Shown here: positions 15,301 to 21,968 of the stretch, piece by piece | Layout: each line of letters begins with the position of its first letter | Numbering within the stretch: position 1 is the first letter of the stretch | Source of the DNA: a virus | Reading direction: 5' to 3' (one strand) | IMG/VR virus record: IMGVR_UViG_3300003876_000006 | Coordinates: 1-30,094 of that record | DNA: 30,094 bases | Program-made: the position numbers and the translations under genes | Notes under the pieces: model-generated | Told to the model about the DNA's origin: nothing | What the model saw: the letters and a program-made list of their open reading frames with translations, nothing else | The model's database searches: none

Positions 15301-16437
15301 GGAGATTGGACGTTGTATGTTGCTTCTGTAGCGCACTACTATAAGCTAGTACCCAACTCCGACCCTAGACCGTATTTAGGCCTAACATCAGACTCTCCAA
15401 TCTCAAGTTGGGTTATATTCTCAAATTTAAGATTTTTTACAGGAGGATTTTCAGCATTCCCTAGCAGCCCTACTGATAAGGTTGTAAAAGATTTTGTCTT
15501 AACTCAACTACCAACAGAGGGTTTTCTACAGTTAGGAGATAGAGTCAGATATGACGGCTCTGATGCAAGTTACCCTATTGGAACAGACGCAGCCGATGGT
15601 GTCGACTGCACGTTTAATTTAGATACAGTAACAACTACAGCAGTAGTGGCTACAGACACTAGCTTTGATATAACGAGTACAGCTAATGTAAAAATCGGAG
15701 ATCATTTAGGAATATGGGCTGATGATGGCCAAATGACTTGGAGCACCATTACCGACTTAGTTGGAAATACTGTCACTATAAATGACGGAATTGTTTCAGT
15801 AGGAGGTATTGGTAATAAGGTTTATATATATAGATTAGTTGATTTTGGAGTAACACCTACTCCTGTAGAGCCGGGCACATTAGTCTTAAAAGGTTACTGG
15901 AATCCAAATACAAATAGTTTAAGTGATTTAACAGGAGTTATAGGAGAAACATGGATAGTAGAAGAAGACGGAAATGCTAATTTAGGTAGAGGTTTAGGAG
16001 CTGATGAGTTTAATACGGGCGTAATAGCTAATTCAGGTAATACTACAGCCTCATTTGTAATAGGAGGCCTAGACGCTACGTCAGATGGAACGGGAATAGT
16101 ATTAAGGCCAAGAGTACTTTGGAGCGGATTAAATATAGGATCTACTTACGAATTAGAAATAACTAGTATAACTTTAAATAGCGGAGCTAATCCCACTTAC
16201 AGTCTATATAATGGCACTTCTTATGAAAGGAATAATGTTAACTTAGTCACGGAATTAGTAACTTTCGTAGCTAATGGAGTAAATGTGTTCTTTGCGTTAG
16301 ACGGAACAGGCACTTTCGATGTAAGTATCTTAGTGACTCTAAAAGAGGTCACTTCGGACTCTTTAAATACTTATGATAAAGGAGATATTATAAGTCACGA
16401 TGGAAGTAACTACTTTATATTTTCTAACAATAATTAA
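12364..16437 (+). CDS. Large tailspike/fibre with beta-helix and carbohydrate-binding-like domain
   Basis: A 1357-aa protein. Residues ~1-45 (IYPFKNPISLNDYVIGTDSQ, then NSNRTKNF) form an adaptor shared with the second fibre gene at 18246. Residues ~45-420 hold Ala/Thr/Gly-rich fibre sequence and a TGW-type linker. From ~425 (LDFKGGKISNYG) to ~820 the sequence is that of a right-handed beta-helix of the pectate-lyase/tailspike type: VPGGTYFL, NVRVKGFTLTGDV, GNGIYTNNASQLKFEDVYI, FEDCIFVS, TFRDCSFEGG. Residues ~876-1020 (NWKFGMEGWLEDG ... SKTYISVWVKES) resemble a CBM-type jelly roll. The C-terminus is further beta repeats. It is a probable surface-polysaccharide-binding or -cleaving spike; catalytic residues could not be assigned. 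Confidence 0.78.
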   Translation: MARILRQDIYPFKNPISLNDYVIGTDSQNSNRTKNFRIGDFVGFIETVGLPNGIDKGEIVWTQDLSFLHTQLEGVIDDNTYTIPSGAITGPNADPTNSRTDIIVADAAGNVSVVQGIAAANPIEPIVLDPLTTVKISAFSVAALATQPTGIVKTLMYDEDAGTGGGEFNVVATGSGINLANTINPNTGAVSISLNGIVNTGAYVSMLPSVVQTIQSFTNIHLYLNNSIEWTNTSRIKAAFFSSGIQVSSFVSIRNGCYGLVSDILNQYQSIILPKDDFQFRGNSWDEIQFQFENLPAGVIYLDTFNILGGIENPPRFGSIKALSDMPDSYVGKAGYVAQINDSETGWNFVPFTGGGSVLVNDEDINFNLLNELQFKDRDNVNQLGYKIIRDDFDWQNIPASYGDSIWELRYEYDLGGNDVTFPTNVTLDFKGGKISNYGLITFDQTLIKFDGIYPIFDASGIFTGGGKTVGDLITPIHFGAQIMEGVTTVGAFDCTNAFNKTVQFVGSQNVNFIGNGRPSYTSPRKNPQTKVEVPGGTYFLTDSIIFRQGQVWEGNKSNTLLLFEPELKLKTGTINDYRRFKSFENFSDFALENTYADRDAMLADQVNQTNQLRQFVIDARTAQEILDGDPVYDSNFLLNLNKDLFIVDGDIDTDFNYGANVMENVRVKGFTLTGDVRYDGTGNAGNGIYTNNASQLKFEDVYISKFTRGVSVNIGDVARSAYYNKFKNVQIQYVKQALMIGEGTAVTDFEDCIFVSRAETIVRYDHLIEAYNNTTFRDCSFEGGTPTEACIYAPIGKICIIGGRDESNSLLKFGGRGVTGGVTAILPNGPTGQVPSRFGEITDVDQAPLAVDMSLDQNVLTQNINFGQGVAQEVEMLRNQNWKFGMEGWLEDGTDGYYELINDRAELMGSPNGVKVTKTLGGSYALTQPVKLNSSKTYISVWVKESADAILRLQLGVLKASDDPVTNYFKEFVPILKNGDWTLYVASVAHYYKLVPNSDPRPYLGLTSDSPISSWVIFSNLRFFTGGFSAFPSSPTDKVVKDFVLTQLPTEGFLQLGDRVRYDGSDASYPIGTDAADGVDCTFNLDTVTTTAVVATDTSFDITSTANVKIGDHLGIWADDGQMTWSTITDLVGNTVTINDGIVSVGGIGNKVYIYRLVDFGVTPTPVEPGTLVLKGYWNPNTNSLSDLTGVIGETWIVEEDGNANLGRGLGADEFNTGVIANSGNTTASFVIGGLDATSDGTGIVLRPRVLWSGLNIGSTYELEITSITLNSGANPTYSLYNGTSYERNNVNLVTELVTFVANGVNVFFALDGTGTFDVSILVTLKEVTSDSLNTYDKGDIISHDGSNYFIFSNNN

Positions 16438-16460
16438 GTAGTAATTGAAATTAAAGTATT

Positions 16461-16562
16461 ATGTTAGAATTTGCTATTAACACATTAAAAGGGATGCATA
16501 AAAAGATATATGATAACGATTTTATTTACCACATTACAGATAGACGGCCCGGAAGAGGGTAA
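16461..16562 (+). CDS. Possible 33-aa leader peptide overlapping the membrane-protein gene
   Basis: ATG at 16461 follows an A/T-rich lead ending in GTATT, much like confirmed starts in this genome. It opens a 33-codon frame, MLEFAINTLKGMHKKIYDND and 13 more residues, ending in TAA at 16560-16562. It overlaps the first ~17 codons of the 94-aa membrane protein in another frame. It may be a coupling leader or not a gene at all; the better-looking ribosome approach is the main argument for it. Confidence 0.3.
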   Translation: MLEFAINTLKGMHKKIYDNDFIYHITDRRPGRG

Positions 16563-16794
16563 AGTCCTTTACTGGGCTCTAGGATTACTGGCAACAGGAC
16601 TAGGAGCTGCTTTAATTTATATAAAGCAAATACACAAATTACAAATTGAGGCAAAAGATACGGTCATCCACCAACAAGAGGAGACCATCACTTATGAGAG
16701 GGAGGAGAAAGAGAAGTCTCAAAAAAACTATATAGAATTAGTAAAGGAATTCAACTCGATATTTCAACAACAAAACCTCATAAAAAACGGGTAA
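16510..16794 (+). CDS. Membrane-anchored coiled-coil protein, holin or spanin candidate
   Basis: A 94-aa protein with one clear transmembrane segment at residues ~18-38 (KVLYWALGLLATGLGAALIY), followed by a charged coiled coil to about residue 88 (heptad-like QIEAKDTVIHQQEETI, then REEKEKSQKN). The acidic N-terminal stretch (DGPEEG) could lie outside the cell membrane. One TM plus coil, just upstream of an amidase, suggests a lysis protein such as a holin or inner-membrane spanin, but a structural role cannot be excluded. It overlaps the next small gene as TAATG. The start at 16510 has no clear ribosome site. Confidence 0.6.
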   Translation: MITILFTTLQIDGPEEGKVLYWALGLLATGLGAALIYIKQIHKLQIEAKDTVIHQQEETITYEREEKEKSQKNYIELVKEFNSIFQQQNLIKNG

Positions 16795-16937
16795 TGGAGA
16801 GACCACACTATATAATTGAGAGACAAGTTAAGGCTACTATAGAGGCATTAAAAATGACAGGAGTAGTAATTAAAATAAATATTGAGTCAAAGCCAAGTAT
16901 AAATTCGCTCTGGGAAAAAGTTTGTCAAGTAGTATAA
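16794..16937 (+). CDS. Small protein (47 aa), unknown function
   Basis: The start ATG overlaps the stop of the preceding gene (TAATG at 16792-16796). The product, beginning MERPHYIIERQVKATIEALK and ending in EKVCQVV, is a short mixed helix/strand protein without a membrane segment. The overlap argues that it is translated by coupling. It lies 13 nt before the amidase ATG in the lysis cluster. No family is recognised. Confidence 0.55.
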   Translation: MERPHYIIERQVKATIEALKMTGVVIKINIESKPSINSLWEKVCQVV

Positions 16938-16950
16938 ATACATATATAAG

Positions 16951-17505
16951 ATGATTCCAATATTTGATACAGGACATGGTTACACCACTAAAGGTAAAGA
17001 GAGTAAATTTCATTTTTGGCCTAATGGGTTAGTCAAGTTAAAAGAAAACAGCGTCAACGAAGCTATCGGTAATAAGTTATCATTCCTATTTTGGCAAAAC
17101 AACAAGAAAGCTCATTTCATAACGAATGAATGGTATGATGTCCCTTTACAAGAGCGTGTAAACAGGGAGAGGGAGTTAGCTAAAAATAATACATTTTTTA
17201 TATCTATACATGCGGATGCATTCCACGAGAAAGACAAGGCTAGAGGAGGGCGATTTTTCTACTTCTCTGAAAGTGGTTTAAAGTTAGCAAACCACTTCAC
17301 AAACTATTTCAGGGCCAATGGCTATGGACTAGGGCTTAGAGATCCTATGAAGAAAAACTTCAAAGTATTAAGAGGTACAAAATCTCCTGCAGTCTTATTT
17401 GAATTAGGATTTATGACAACGGAAAGTGATTTAGATAAACTTCTCTCTGATGAGTTCAGGAATAAAACTGCCCAACTACTTTATGAAGCTACGGAAGCCT
17501 TGTAA
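16951..17505 (+). CDS. N-acetylmuramoyl-L-alanine amidase (endolysin), Amidase_3
   Basis: A 184-aa single-domain amidase that cuts the bond between MurNAc and L-Ala in peptidoglycan. The zinc ligands are in place: DTGHG with His9, Glu37 in NEAIGNKL and His87 in ISIHADAF. The catalytic Glu151 lies in AVLFELGFM, followed by TTESDLDKL as is usual in the family. There is no signal peptide, so export depends on a holin-type partner; the membrane protein at 16510 is a candidate. No cell-wall-binding domain is present. The gene is followed closely by an intrinsic terminator that ends the fibre-lysis transcript. Confidence 0.9.
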   Translation: MIPIFDTGHGYTTKGKESKFHFWPNGLVKLKENSVNEAIGNKLSFLFWQNNKKAHFITNEWYDVPLQERVNRERELAKNNTFFISIHADAFHEKDKARGGRFFYFSESGLKLANHFTNYFRANGYGLGLRDPMKKNFKVLRGTKSPAVLFELGFMTTESDLDKLLSDEFRNKTAQLLYEATEAL

Positions 17506-17515
17506 GTACAAAATC

Positions 17516-17523
17516 TACCTTTA
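17516..17523 (+). promoter_or_regulatory. Promoter-like box (TACCTTTA)
   Basis: Identical to the box at 9987-9994 and one base from TAnnTTTG. It lies just before the terminator at 17539, so any transcript from it would meet that hairpin at once. It may be a chance match or a start for an attenuated leader. Confidence 0.2.
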
Positions 17524-17538
17524 CACATATATACCAAC

Positions 17539-17575
17539 AAAAGCATCATTCTTAAAAATAGTGCTTTTTGTTTTT
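17539..17575 (+). terminator. Intrinsic terminator after the amidase
   Basis: AAAAGCA (17539-17545) pairs perfectly with TGCTTTT (17562-17568) across a 16-nt loop, followed by T-rich TGTTTTT. It closes the transcript that includes the fibre and lysis genes. Confidence 0.65.
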
Positions 17576-17578
17576 GTA

Positions 17579-17586
17579 TATCTTTG
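17579..17586 (+). promoter_or_regulatory. -7 box (TATCTTTG) before the spanin-like gene
   Basis: TATCTTTG matches TAnnTTTG exactly and is the same octamer as at 8993. It lies between the terminator at 17539 and the ATG at 17592, so it would restart transcription with a very short leader. It argues for the 17592 start over the in-frame codon at 17568. Confidence 0.45.
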
Positions 17587-17591
17587 TGAAT

Positions 17592-18242
17592 ATGAGTAGC
17601 AACCGAAAAAATAGAAACCTTACCTACTTTATTATAGGTTTTATAGTAGCCCTACTAATTAGCGTCGTCGCTTGTGAAGCAAGCGATAGATTTGGAGTGC
17701 CGGACAATAACGATAAAACCGAGACTGATACGGTATATGTGGATAGGATAATTAAAGTACCTGGTCAATCAGGATCTTTTGAAAATCCTAAACCCGACCC
17801 CGAGATTGTGTATAAAGCAGATCCCGAACTCTTAAAGAAGTACCAAGATCTCGAGACTGAAAAAGAAAGACTGGAAGCTTACATACACGCAATTACTAGA
17901 CGCACGTATGAGAAGTCTTATGTTAGTAATGACAGTATTGTTACTATTACAGTTAAAGATTCTGTTACTGGAACGTTAGACTGGCAAAGTGTGGCATTTG
18001 ATATAAAGCCAAGGGATGTTAAGATTCAGGAGAAAATTATAACTAACACCATAGAGAAGTACCCGGATTTTTCTTTGATGTTGGGAGCAGGAGTAAGAGC
18101 ACCTTTAAGTTTCAACGAGCCTTTGGCATTTGAAGCTGTTATTGGTATTGAAGGTAAAAACGGCCTTACATATCAACTGTCTTATGACACACAAGAGTAT
18201 GTTGGTTTTAGGTTAACCAAAAAGCTATTCACTAAATTTTAA
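17592..18242 (+). CDS. Membrane-anchored periplasmic protein, spanin candidate
   Basis: A 216-aa protein with a basic N-terminus and a hydrophobic segment at residues ~11-27 (TYFIIGFIVALLISVVAC). The segment ends at Cys28 in a lipobox-like VVAC, so it is either a signal anchor or a lipoprotein signal. The exported part has a polar linker (DTVYVDRIIKVPG), a coiled coil at ~78-105 and then beta strands. The last ~50 residues (SLMLGAGVRAPLSF, AFEAVIGIEG, LTYQLSYDTQ, VGFRLTKKLF) alternate like outer-membrane beta hairpins. Such an envelope-spanning layout next to the amidase fits a spanin or another envelope disruptor. It could instead be a superinfection-exclusion protein. Confidence 0.58.
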   Translation: MSSNRKNRNLTYFIIGFIVALLISVVACEASDRFGVPDNNDKTETDTVYVDRIIKVPGQSGSFENPKPDPEIVYKADPELLKKYQDLETEKERLEAYIHAITRRTYEKSYVSNDSIVTITVKDSVTGTLDWQSVAFDIKPRDVKIQEKIITNTIEKYPDFSLMLGAGVRAPLSFNEPLAFEAVIGIEGKNGLTYQLSYDTQEYVGFRLTKKLFTKF

Positions 18243-18245
18243 GCT

Positions 18246-20309
18246 ATGGCACTAATAGAGAATCAAAGTATATACCCATTAAAACCCAACCCAGTAAGTA
18301 CTGATTTTGTAACCGGTACTGACTCGCAAGACAGTAATAGGACAGTAAGTTTTTCTATCTCTGCCTTGCAAGCTGCAGTAGGAGCAACTATATATACATT
18401 AAGTAATGTAGTACCTGACGCGCGTACTGTCACTCATAATAATACTATGAGTTTTACAGGACCTATGGCAGCATCGGAATTTTTAGCCCAACACACAAAT
18501 GGCCATGTATTCAGAGTCAATCAAAATGGGATATTTGGAAGCAGCTTTGGAGTAGGAATAATTACTCAAAACGCTTCGGCGATATTACAAGCTGACTCCA
18601 CAACAAAGGGCTTCCTACCTCCAAGAATGAGCACTTTACAGAGAAATGCTATTGTATTTCCTGCAACTGGCCTGACTATATTTAATACCTCATCAGGTTT
18701 TATAGAAACTTATGATGGGTCTACATGGACCACTAATTCAAACATCAATATATACAATGCTAATGGAAGCATAACAGAAGATCGAGTAGTCTCAATTGAA
18801 TCAAACAACAAATTAGTATTAGATTCGTACAATACAGATTCTTCAAACTATACTAACAGATCTACCTTAACTATGGTATCTAATAGCGTACTACTAGAGT
18901 CGGTAGTAGGAGATGGCTTAGGAGGAGTGGTCTCTATAACATCTTTTTCTATAACTCAAGCAGGATCAGGTATATTTACTGATGGAACTAACTCTAAAGG
19001 AATTGAATATGCTGCAGATTACTCTACAAACTTCACAACGAGATCCCTTGTTGATAAGGGTTATGTAGATAGTGTCTTAGGATCTACTACAATTTATACC
19101 GGCGACGGAGTTATTAATAATGTCAATAGAGTTGTAACCTTAAATGACACGGATGATAGTGGCAATGAACTTTTAATACAAACTACAGGAACGACCTTGT
19201 CTACAGGTATAGCGATTAGATATAATCAAACTAGAGTCTACGCCTCTAATGGAGCAAATATTACACAGTTAAATATAAATCAATTTAATGCAGTTTTTAC
19301 TGATGCTATAAACTCTATAGGTATTCAGTATGCTGTAGATTATTCAGCAAACTTTACGGCAAGGTCCTTAGTTGATAAAGACTATGTAGACTCTGCAGTA
19401 GGATCTACTTTTTATACATCTGATGGAACAATAGACGCTACTTCAAGAGTAGTGACTGGGAACAACAATAGTAATGTAACCTTCTTTTTAAATGACCTTA
19501 CATCCCCTAACTTCAATAACAGAGGATTATTAAGGATAGGCCCTGCTACATCTAGTATTGGAATTGAGCAAGGGAATGGAGCCGGAGTCGTTACAAATCA
19601 AATGTTAATAAACGCAACTACAGCAGCATTTACTGTAACGGATTCTATAAACAATAAAGGAATGGTCTATGCTGCAGACTACTCTGCAAACTTTACATTA
19701 AGATCTCTAGTAGACAAGGAGTATGTAGATGGGATAGCAGGGGCTACCATTTATGCTGCAGATGGCATTCTAACACAAAAACGTACTGTAACAGGGCAAG
19801 GAGGGGATGCTATTTCTTTTATACTTTACAATTTAACTTCTGCAGATTACACTTCTGCAGGGCTTATGAGTGCAACAAGCTCATCAGTAAAATTAGCACA
19901 TCAAGTTGGCGACGGAGCAGGAAATTTAGACACAGAAGTATCTATTTCCACACTCCCTACAGGAGTTCTAATAGAAGATACTACAAATAATAAGGGAGCT
20001 GAATATGCTGCAGATTACTCTGCAAACTTTATAGATAGATCACTAATCGATAAAGGTTATGGAGATCTTCTTGTAGCACAGAATATGGTAATGGTAAGAC
20101 AGGCATCAGACTTTGGCGTTATTGATTCTTCAAAACTATATTGTGTAGATGGTATTGTGGATATGTCATCTACAACTATAGAAGTGCCATCAGGAGGTTT
20201 AAATATTTGCGGATTAGATATAGAAATTTCAAAACTTATAAGTTCAGATAACAATTACGACATGTTCACTAGGGAGTGGAAATGTATTTATAAATTCTTT
20301 AAGCATTGA
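18246..20309 (+). CDS. Second tail fibre, N-terminal part (frameshifted)
   Basis: A 687-aa open frame. Residues ~1-40 (IYPLKPNPVSTDFVTGTDSQ, then DSNRTVSF) match the adaptor of the spike at 12364. STTKGFLPPRM near residue 120 is a typical fibre-shaft phrase. Four repeats follow at roughly 330-nt spacing, each containing YAADYS-NF--RSLVDK-YVD and then a beta-rich stretch (the fourth ends RSLIDKGYGD). The frame ends in FKH at a TGA, but the adjacent frame continues the same kind of sequence. Replacing GGG at 20272-20274 by GG would fuse them as MFTRSGNVFINS. The gene is probably one fibre of about 1000 residues, broken by an indel or read by frameshifting. Confidence 0.7.
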   Translation: MALIENQSIYPLKPNPVSTDFVTGTDSQDSNRTVSFSISALQAAVGATIYTLSNVVPDARTVTHNNTMSFTGPMAASEFLAQHTNGHVFRVNQNGIFGSSFGVGIITQNASAILQADSTTKGFLPPRMSTLQRNAIVFPATGLTIFNTSSGFIETYDGSTWTTNSNINIYNANGSITEDRVVSIESNNKLVLDSYNTDSSNYTNRSTLTMVSNSVLLESVVGDGLGGVVSITSFSITQAGSGIFTDGTNSKGIEYAADYSTNFTTRSLVDKGYVDSVLGSTTIYTGDGVINNVNRVVTLNDTDDSGNELLIQTTGTTLSTGIAIRYNQTRVYASNGANITQLNINQFNAVFTDAINSIGIQYAVDYSANFTARSLVDKDYVDSAVGSTFYTSDGTIDATSRVVTGNNNSNVTFFLNDLTSPNFNNRGLLRIGPATSSIGIEQGNGAGVVTNQMLINATTAAFTVTDSINNKGMVYAADYSANFTLRSLVDKEYVDGIAGATIYAADGILTQKRTVTGQGGDAISFILYNLTSADYTSAGLMSATSSSVKLAHQVGDGAGNLDTEVSISTLPTGVLIEDTTNNKGAEYAADYSANFIDRSLIDKGYGDLLVAQNMVMVRQASDFGVIDSSKLYCVDGIVDMSSTTIEVPSGGLNICGLDIEISKLISSDNNYDMFTREWKCIYKFFKH
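18992..20074 (+). repeat. Four fibre repeats with YAADYS...RSLVDK signature
   Basis: The coding sequence for YAADYS-NF--RSLVDK-YVD recurs near 19007, 19329, 19668 and 20003, giving periods of about 322, 339 and 335 nt. The DNA core (TATGCTGCAGATTACTC and close variants) is conserved even between units with quite different intervening sequence. This suggests duplication of a fibre segment and possible recombination between units. Confidence 0.7.
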
Positions 20310-21246
20310 AGTTACTGGAACAAGCTCAAATGTGTTTAATTTAAAATCTGAGACTGGTAATGAAGCATTAGAAATAAATAAGGTTAACTTTAATGGATGC
20401 ACTTCCCGAGGATTAGTAGATAACTACAGGCAAATCTTTGAAAGTAATATTGGCTTGTTTGGAGGTTCTCCCGACTTAGAGCTTATAGGTACTATGAATG
20501 GTTATAGAATTGATGCATTTATTGCTAGAGGAATAACTGTACCTACAGCCTTATTTAAAACAGGAGCAGGGTTAATCTTTCAAGGCAGAATTGCTTGGGG
20601 TATGAATATTGACTTACCGGCAACGGGAGCCCTTTTTGATTTTAGTAGCTCTGAGTTTACTTTAGAAGAGTCTTTTGAGTTGAATGGCTGTTTTATAACA
20701 AGGTCAGGAATATTGGACTCATCGGACACTACAATATATCCCAATATGAATGAAAGTGACGTAGTGTCATTTTGGATAAATAATGCAGGAATTACAAACA
20801 CTAAAAAACTAATTAAAGCAACAGTAACCTCAGAAGTTACCACAGTCATAACTGCTATAAATACATTTGAAATATTATTAGGAACTTGGACCCCGAGCAA
20901 TAGTAGTCACTTGGATATGCCTAGTAATGGAGAGTTTAGGAATTTAGGTCAAACAGACAAATTTATAGTCCAAGGAAATCTCGTAGTTGAGGGAGGCGCT
21001 AGCGATGTAATAAGTGTAAGACTTACTAAGAGTACAGATGGAGGCTCTACATGGCCCGTGTCAGTAGATTCTTCAACTAGGCAAGTAAATAACTTATCAG
21101 GGGGGAGAGATATAGCTTTCATACCTTTATTATTTATTGTAGATTTGAACAAAGATGATAAAGTCAGATTGGAAATTGAAAATCAAACCACTACTACAAA
21201 CTTAACTGTAGAGTCAAACTCTGAAATATTATTAGATGAAGCATAA
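20242..21246 (+). pseudogene. Second tail fibre, C-terminal part (displaced frame)
   Basis: This frame is open from just after TAA at 20239 to the stop at 21246. The only ATG near the front (20332) lies well inside conserved-looking sequence: GSGNVFINSLSIEVTGTSSN precedes it and reads smoothly into VFNLKSETGNEALEINKVNF. Independent initiation is therefore unlikely. The remainder holds further beta repeats and a C-terminal ~100-residue domain (KFIVQGNLVVEGGASDVISV ... KVRLEIENQT) that could bind the receptor. It overlaps the upstream frame by 68 nt. If the break is real, the virion lacks this fibre tip unless ribosomes shift; otherwise it is a sequence error. Confidence 0.62.
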
Positions 21247-21274
21247 ATTAAGTTTAACATAAATCAAAATCAAA

Positions 21275-21589
21275 ATGAGCGATGACGCTAAAAAACCGGA
21301 AGTAAAAAATGACAACAAGCCAAATGAGGCTGTAATGGATCCTGTAAAGGAAACTCCAAAAGGAGAAGTAACTCCCGAAGATCTTGCAAAAAGGGGAACA
21401 GAGGCCCCGGAAATAGGGGAGATATCTCCTCAAGAAGCCCAACAACTTCAAATGTTAAGACAAGCGACTGCCAAGCGTAAAGAGTGCGCTCTTAAGATCG
21501 ACCAAGTCTTGAAGGAATATAACGCAGTCTTAACAATAGATCCAAATTCAGCATTCGGATCCCCACAAATTATTGTCTCTCTAAGATAA
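21275..21589 (+). CDS. Hypothetical acidic protein with disordered N-terminus
   Basis: A 104-aa protein. The first ~50 residues are Lys/Glu/Pro-rich and probably disordered. Residues ~53-85 (SPQEAQQLQMLRQATAKRKE, then CALKIDQVLKEYN) form a helix, and the end is SAFGSPQIIVSLR. It follows the fibre after 28 nt and precedes a strong terminator, so it closes that unit. Small proteins of this kind accompany structural genes in Bacteroidetes phages; no function is assigned. Confidence 0.65.
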   Translation: MSDDAKKPEVKNDNKPNEAVMDPVKETPKGEVTPEDLAKRGTEAPEIGEISPQEAQQLQMLRQATAKRKECALKIDQVLKEYNAVLTIDPNSAFGSPQIIVSLR

Positions 21590-21612
21590 TAATAGTTTTA
21601 AGTGTTTGAATT

Positions 21613-21638
21613 AAGGGTAGCCTGTCTACCCTTTTTTT
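21613..21638 (+). terminator. Intrinsic terminator
   Basis: A perfect 8-bp stem, AAGGGTAG (21613-21620) with CTACCCTT (21626-21633), with a 5-nt loop, runs directly into a T stretch ending at 21638. It is the strongest terminator in the window and ends the second-fibre unit. Confidence 0.88.
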
Positions 21639-21654
21639 ACATCCCATAAATCTG

Positions 21655-21662
21655 TATCTTTA
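21655..21662 (+). promoter_or_regulatory. Promoter box (TATCTTTA) before the repeat leader
   Basis: TATCTTTA is one base from TAnnTTTG and close in form to the boxes at 8993 and 17579. It follows the terminator by 16 nt. The AAATC repeat begins at its last base, so the whole repeat would lie in the transcript leader. Confidence 0.4.
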
Positions 21663-21715
21663 AATCAAATCAAATCAAATCAAATCAAATCAAATCAAAT
21701 CAAATCAAATCAAAT
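21662..21715 (+). repeat. (AAATC)10 pentanucleotide repeat in a 5' leader
   Basis: Ten perfect copies of AAATC (21662-21711) are followed by a partial copy AAAT, whose last two bases begin the start codon at 21714. There is no conventional ribosome site between the promoter box and the ATG. Copy-number change would alter leader length but not reading frame. A shorter form of the same motif (AAATCAAAATCAAA) precedes the ATG at 21275. Confidence 0.93.
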
Positions 21716-21968
21716 GGCAATAAAAGTAGAAAACGCGCGTAAGATAGTCGTTGGCACAAGTTGGGATAATTACAAGGTCTACCAAAAAGAGTCTACTTAT
21801 AGACAACCAGTAGGTCAATGCTCTTTAAGTGATTTCATCCAAAATGAAGATGATGAGGAAATGGTAGACATATACCTCAAACCAACTAAAGGAGCAGCAT
21901 TCTTGTGGAAGAGTATCAATAAGAAAACTTTTTTAGAAGTAGAGTATGATTCAAACTTTGGTAAATGA
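21714..21968 (+). CDS. Hypothetical protein (84 aa) behind the AAATC repeat
   Basis: No family is recognised. The product is a compact beta-rich protein (RKIVVGTSWDNYKVYQKEST, DIYLKPTKGAAFLWKSINKK, FLEVEYDS) with an acidic loop NEDDEEM. It overlaps the GroES-like gene by 4 nt (ATGA) and is thus the lead gene of the chaperonin-packaging unit. Its expression is probably affected by the repeat leader. Confidence 0.65.
   Translation: MAIKVENARKIVVGTSWDNYKVYQKESTYRQPVGQCSLSDFIQNEDDEEMVDIYLKPTKGAAFLWKSINKKTFLEVEYDSNFGK

Noticed and set aside
17516-17523. A promoter for the 216-aa envelope protein at 17516.
   Set aside because: A perfect terminator hairpin lies between this box and that gene; the TATCTTTG at 17579 is the better candidate. 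It is kept only as a low-confidence site.
20332-21246. Independent gene starting at the ATG at 20332.
   Set aside because: The frame is already coding-like for about 70 nt upstream and the product begins in mid-fold, so it is the continuation of the fibre at 18246.
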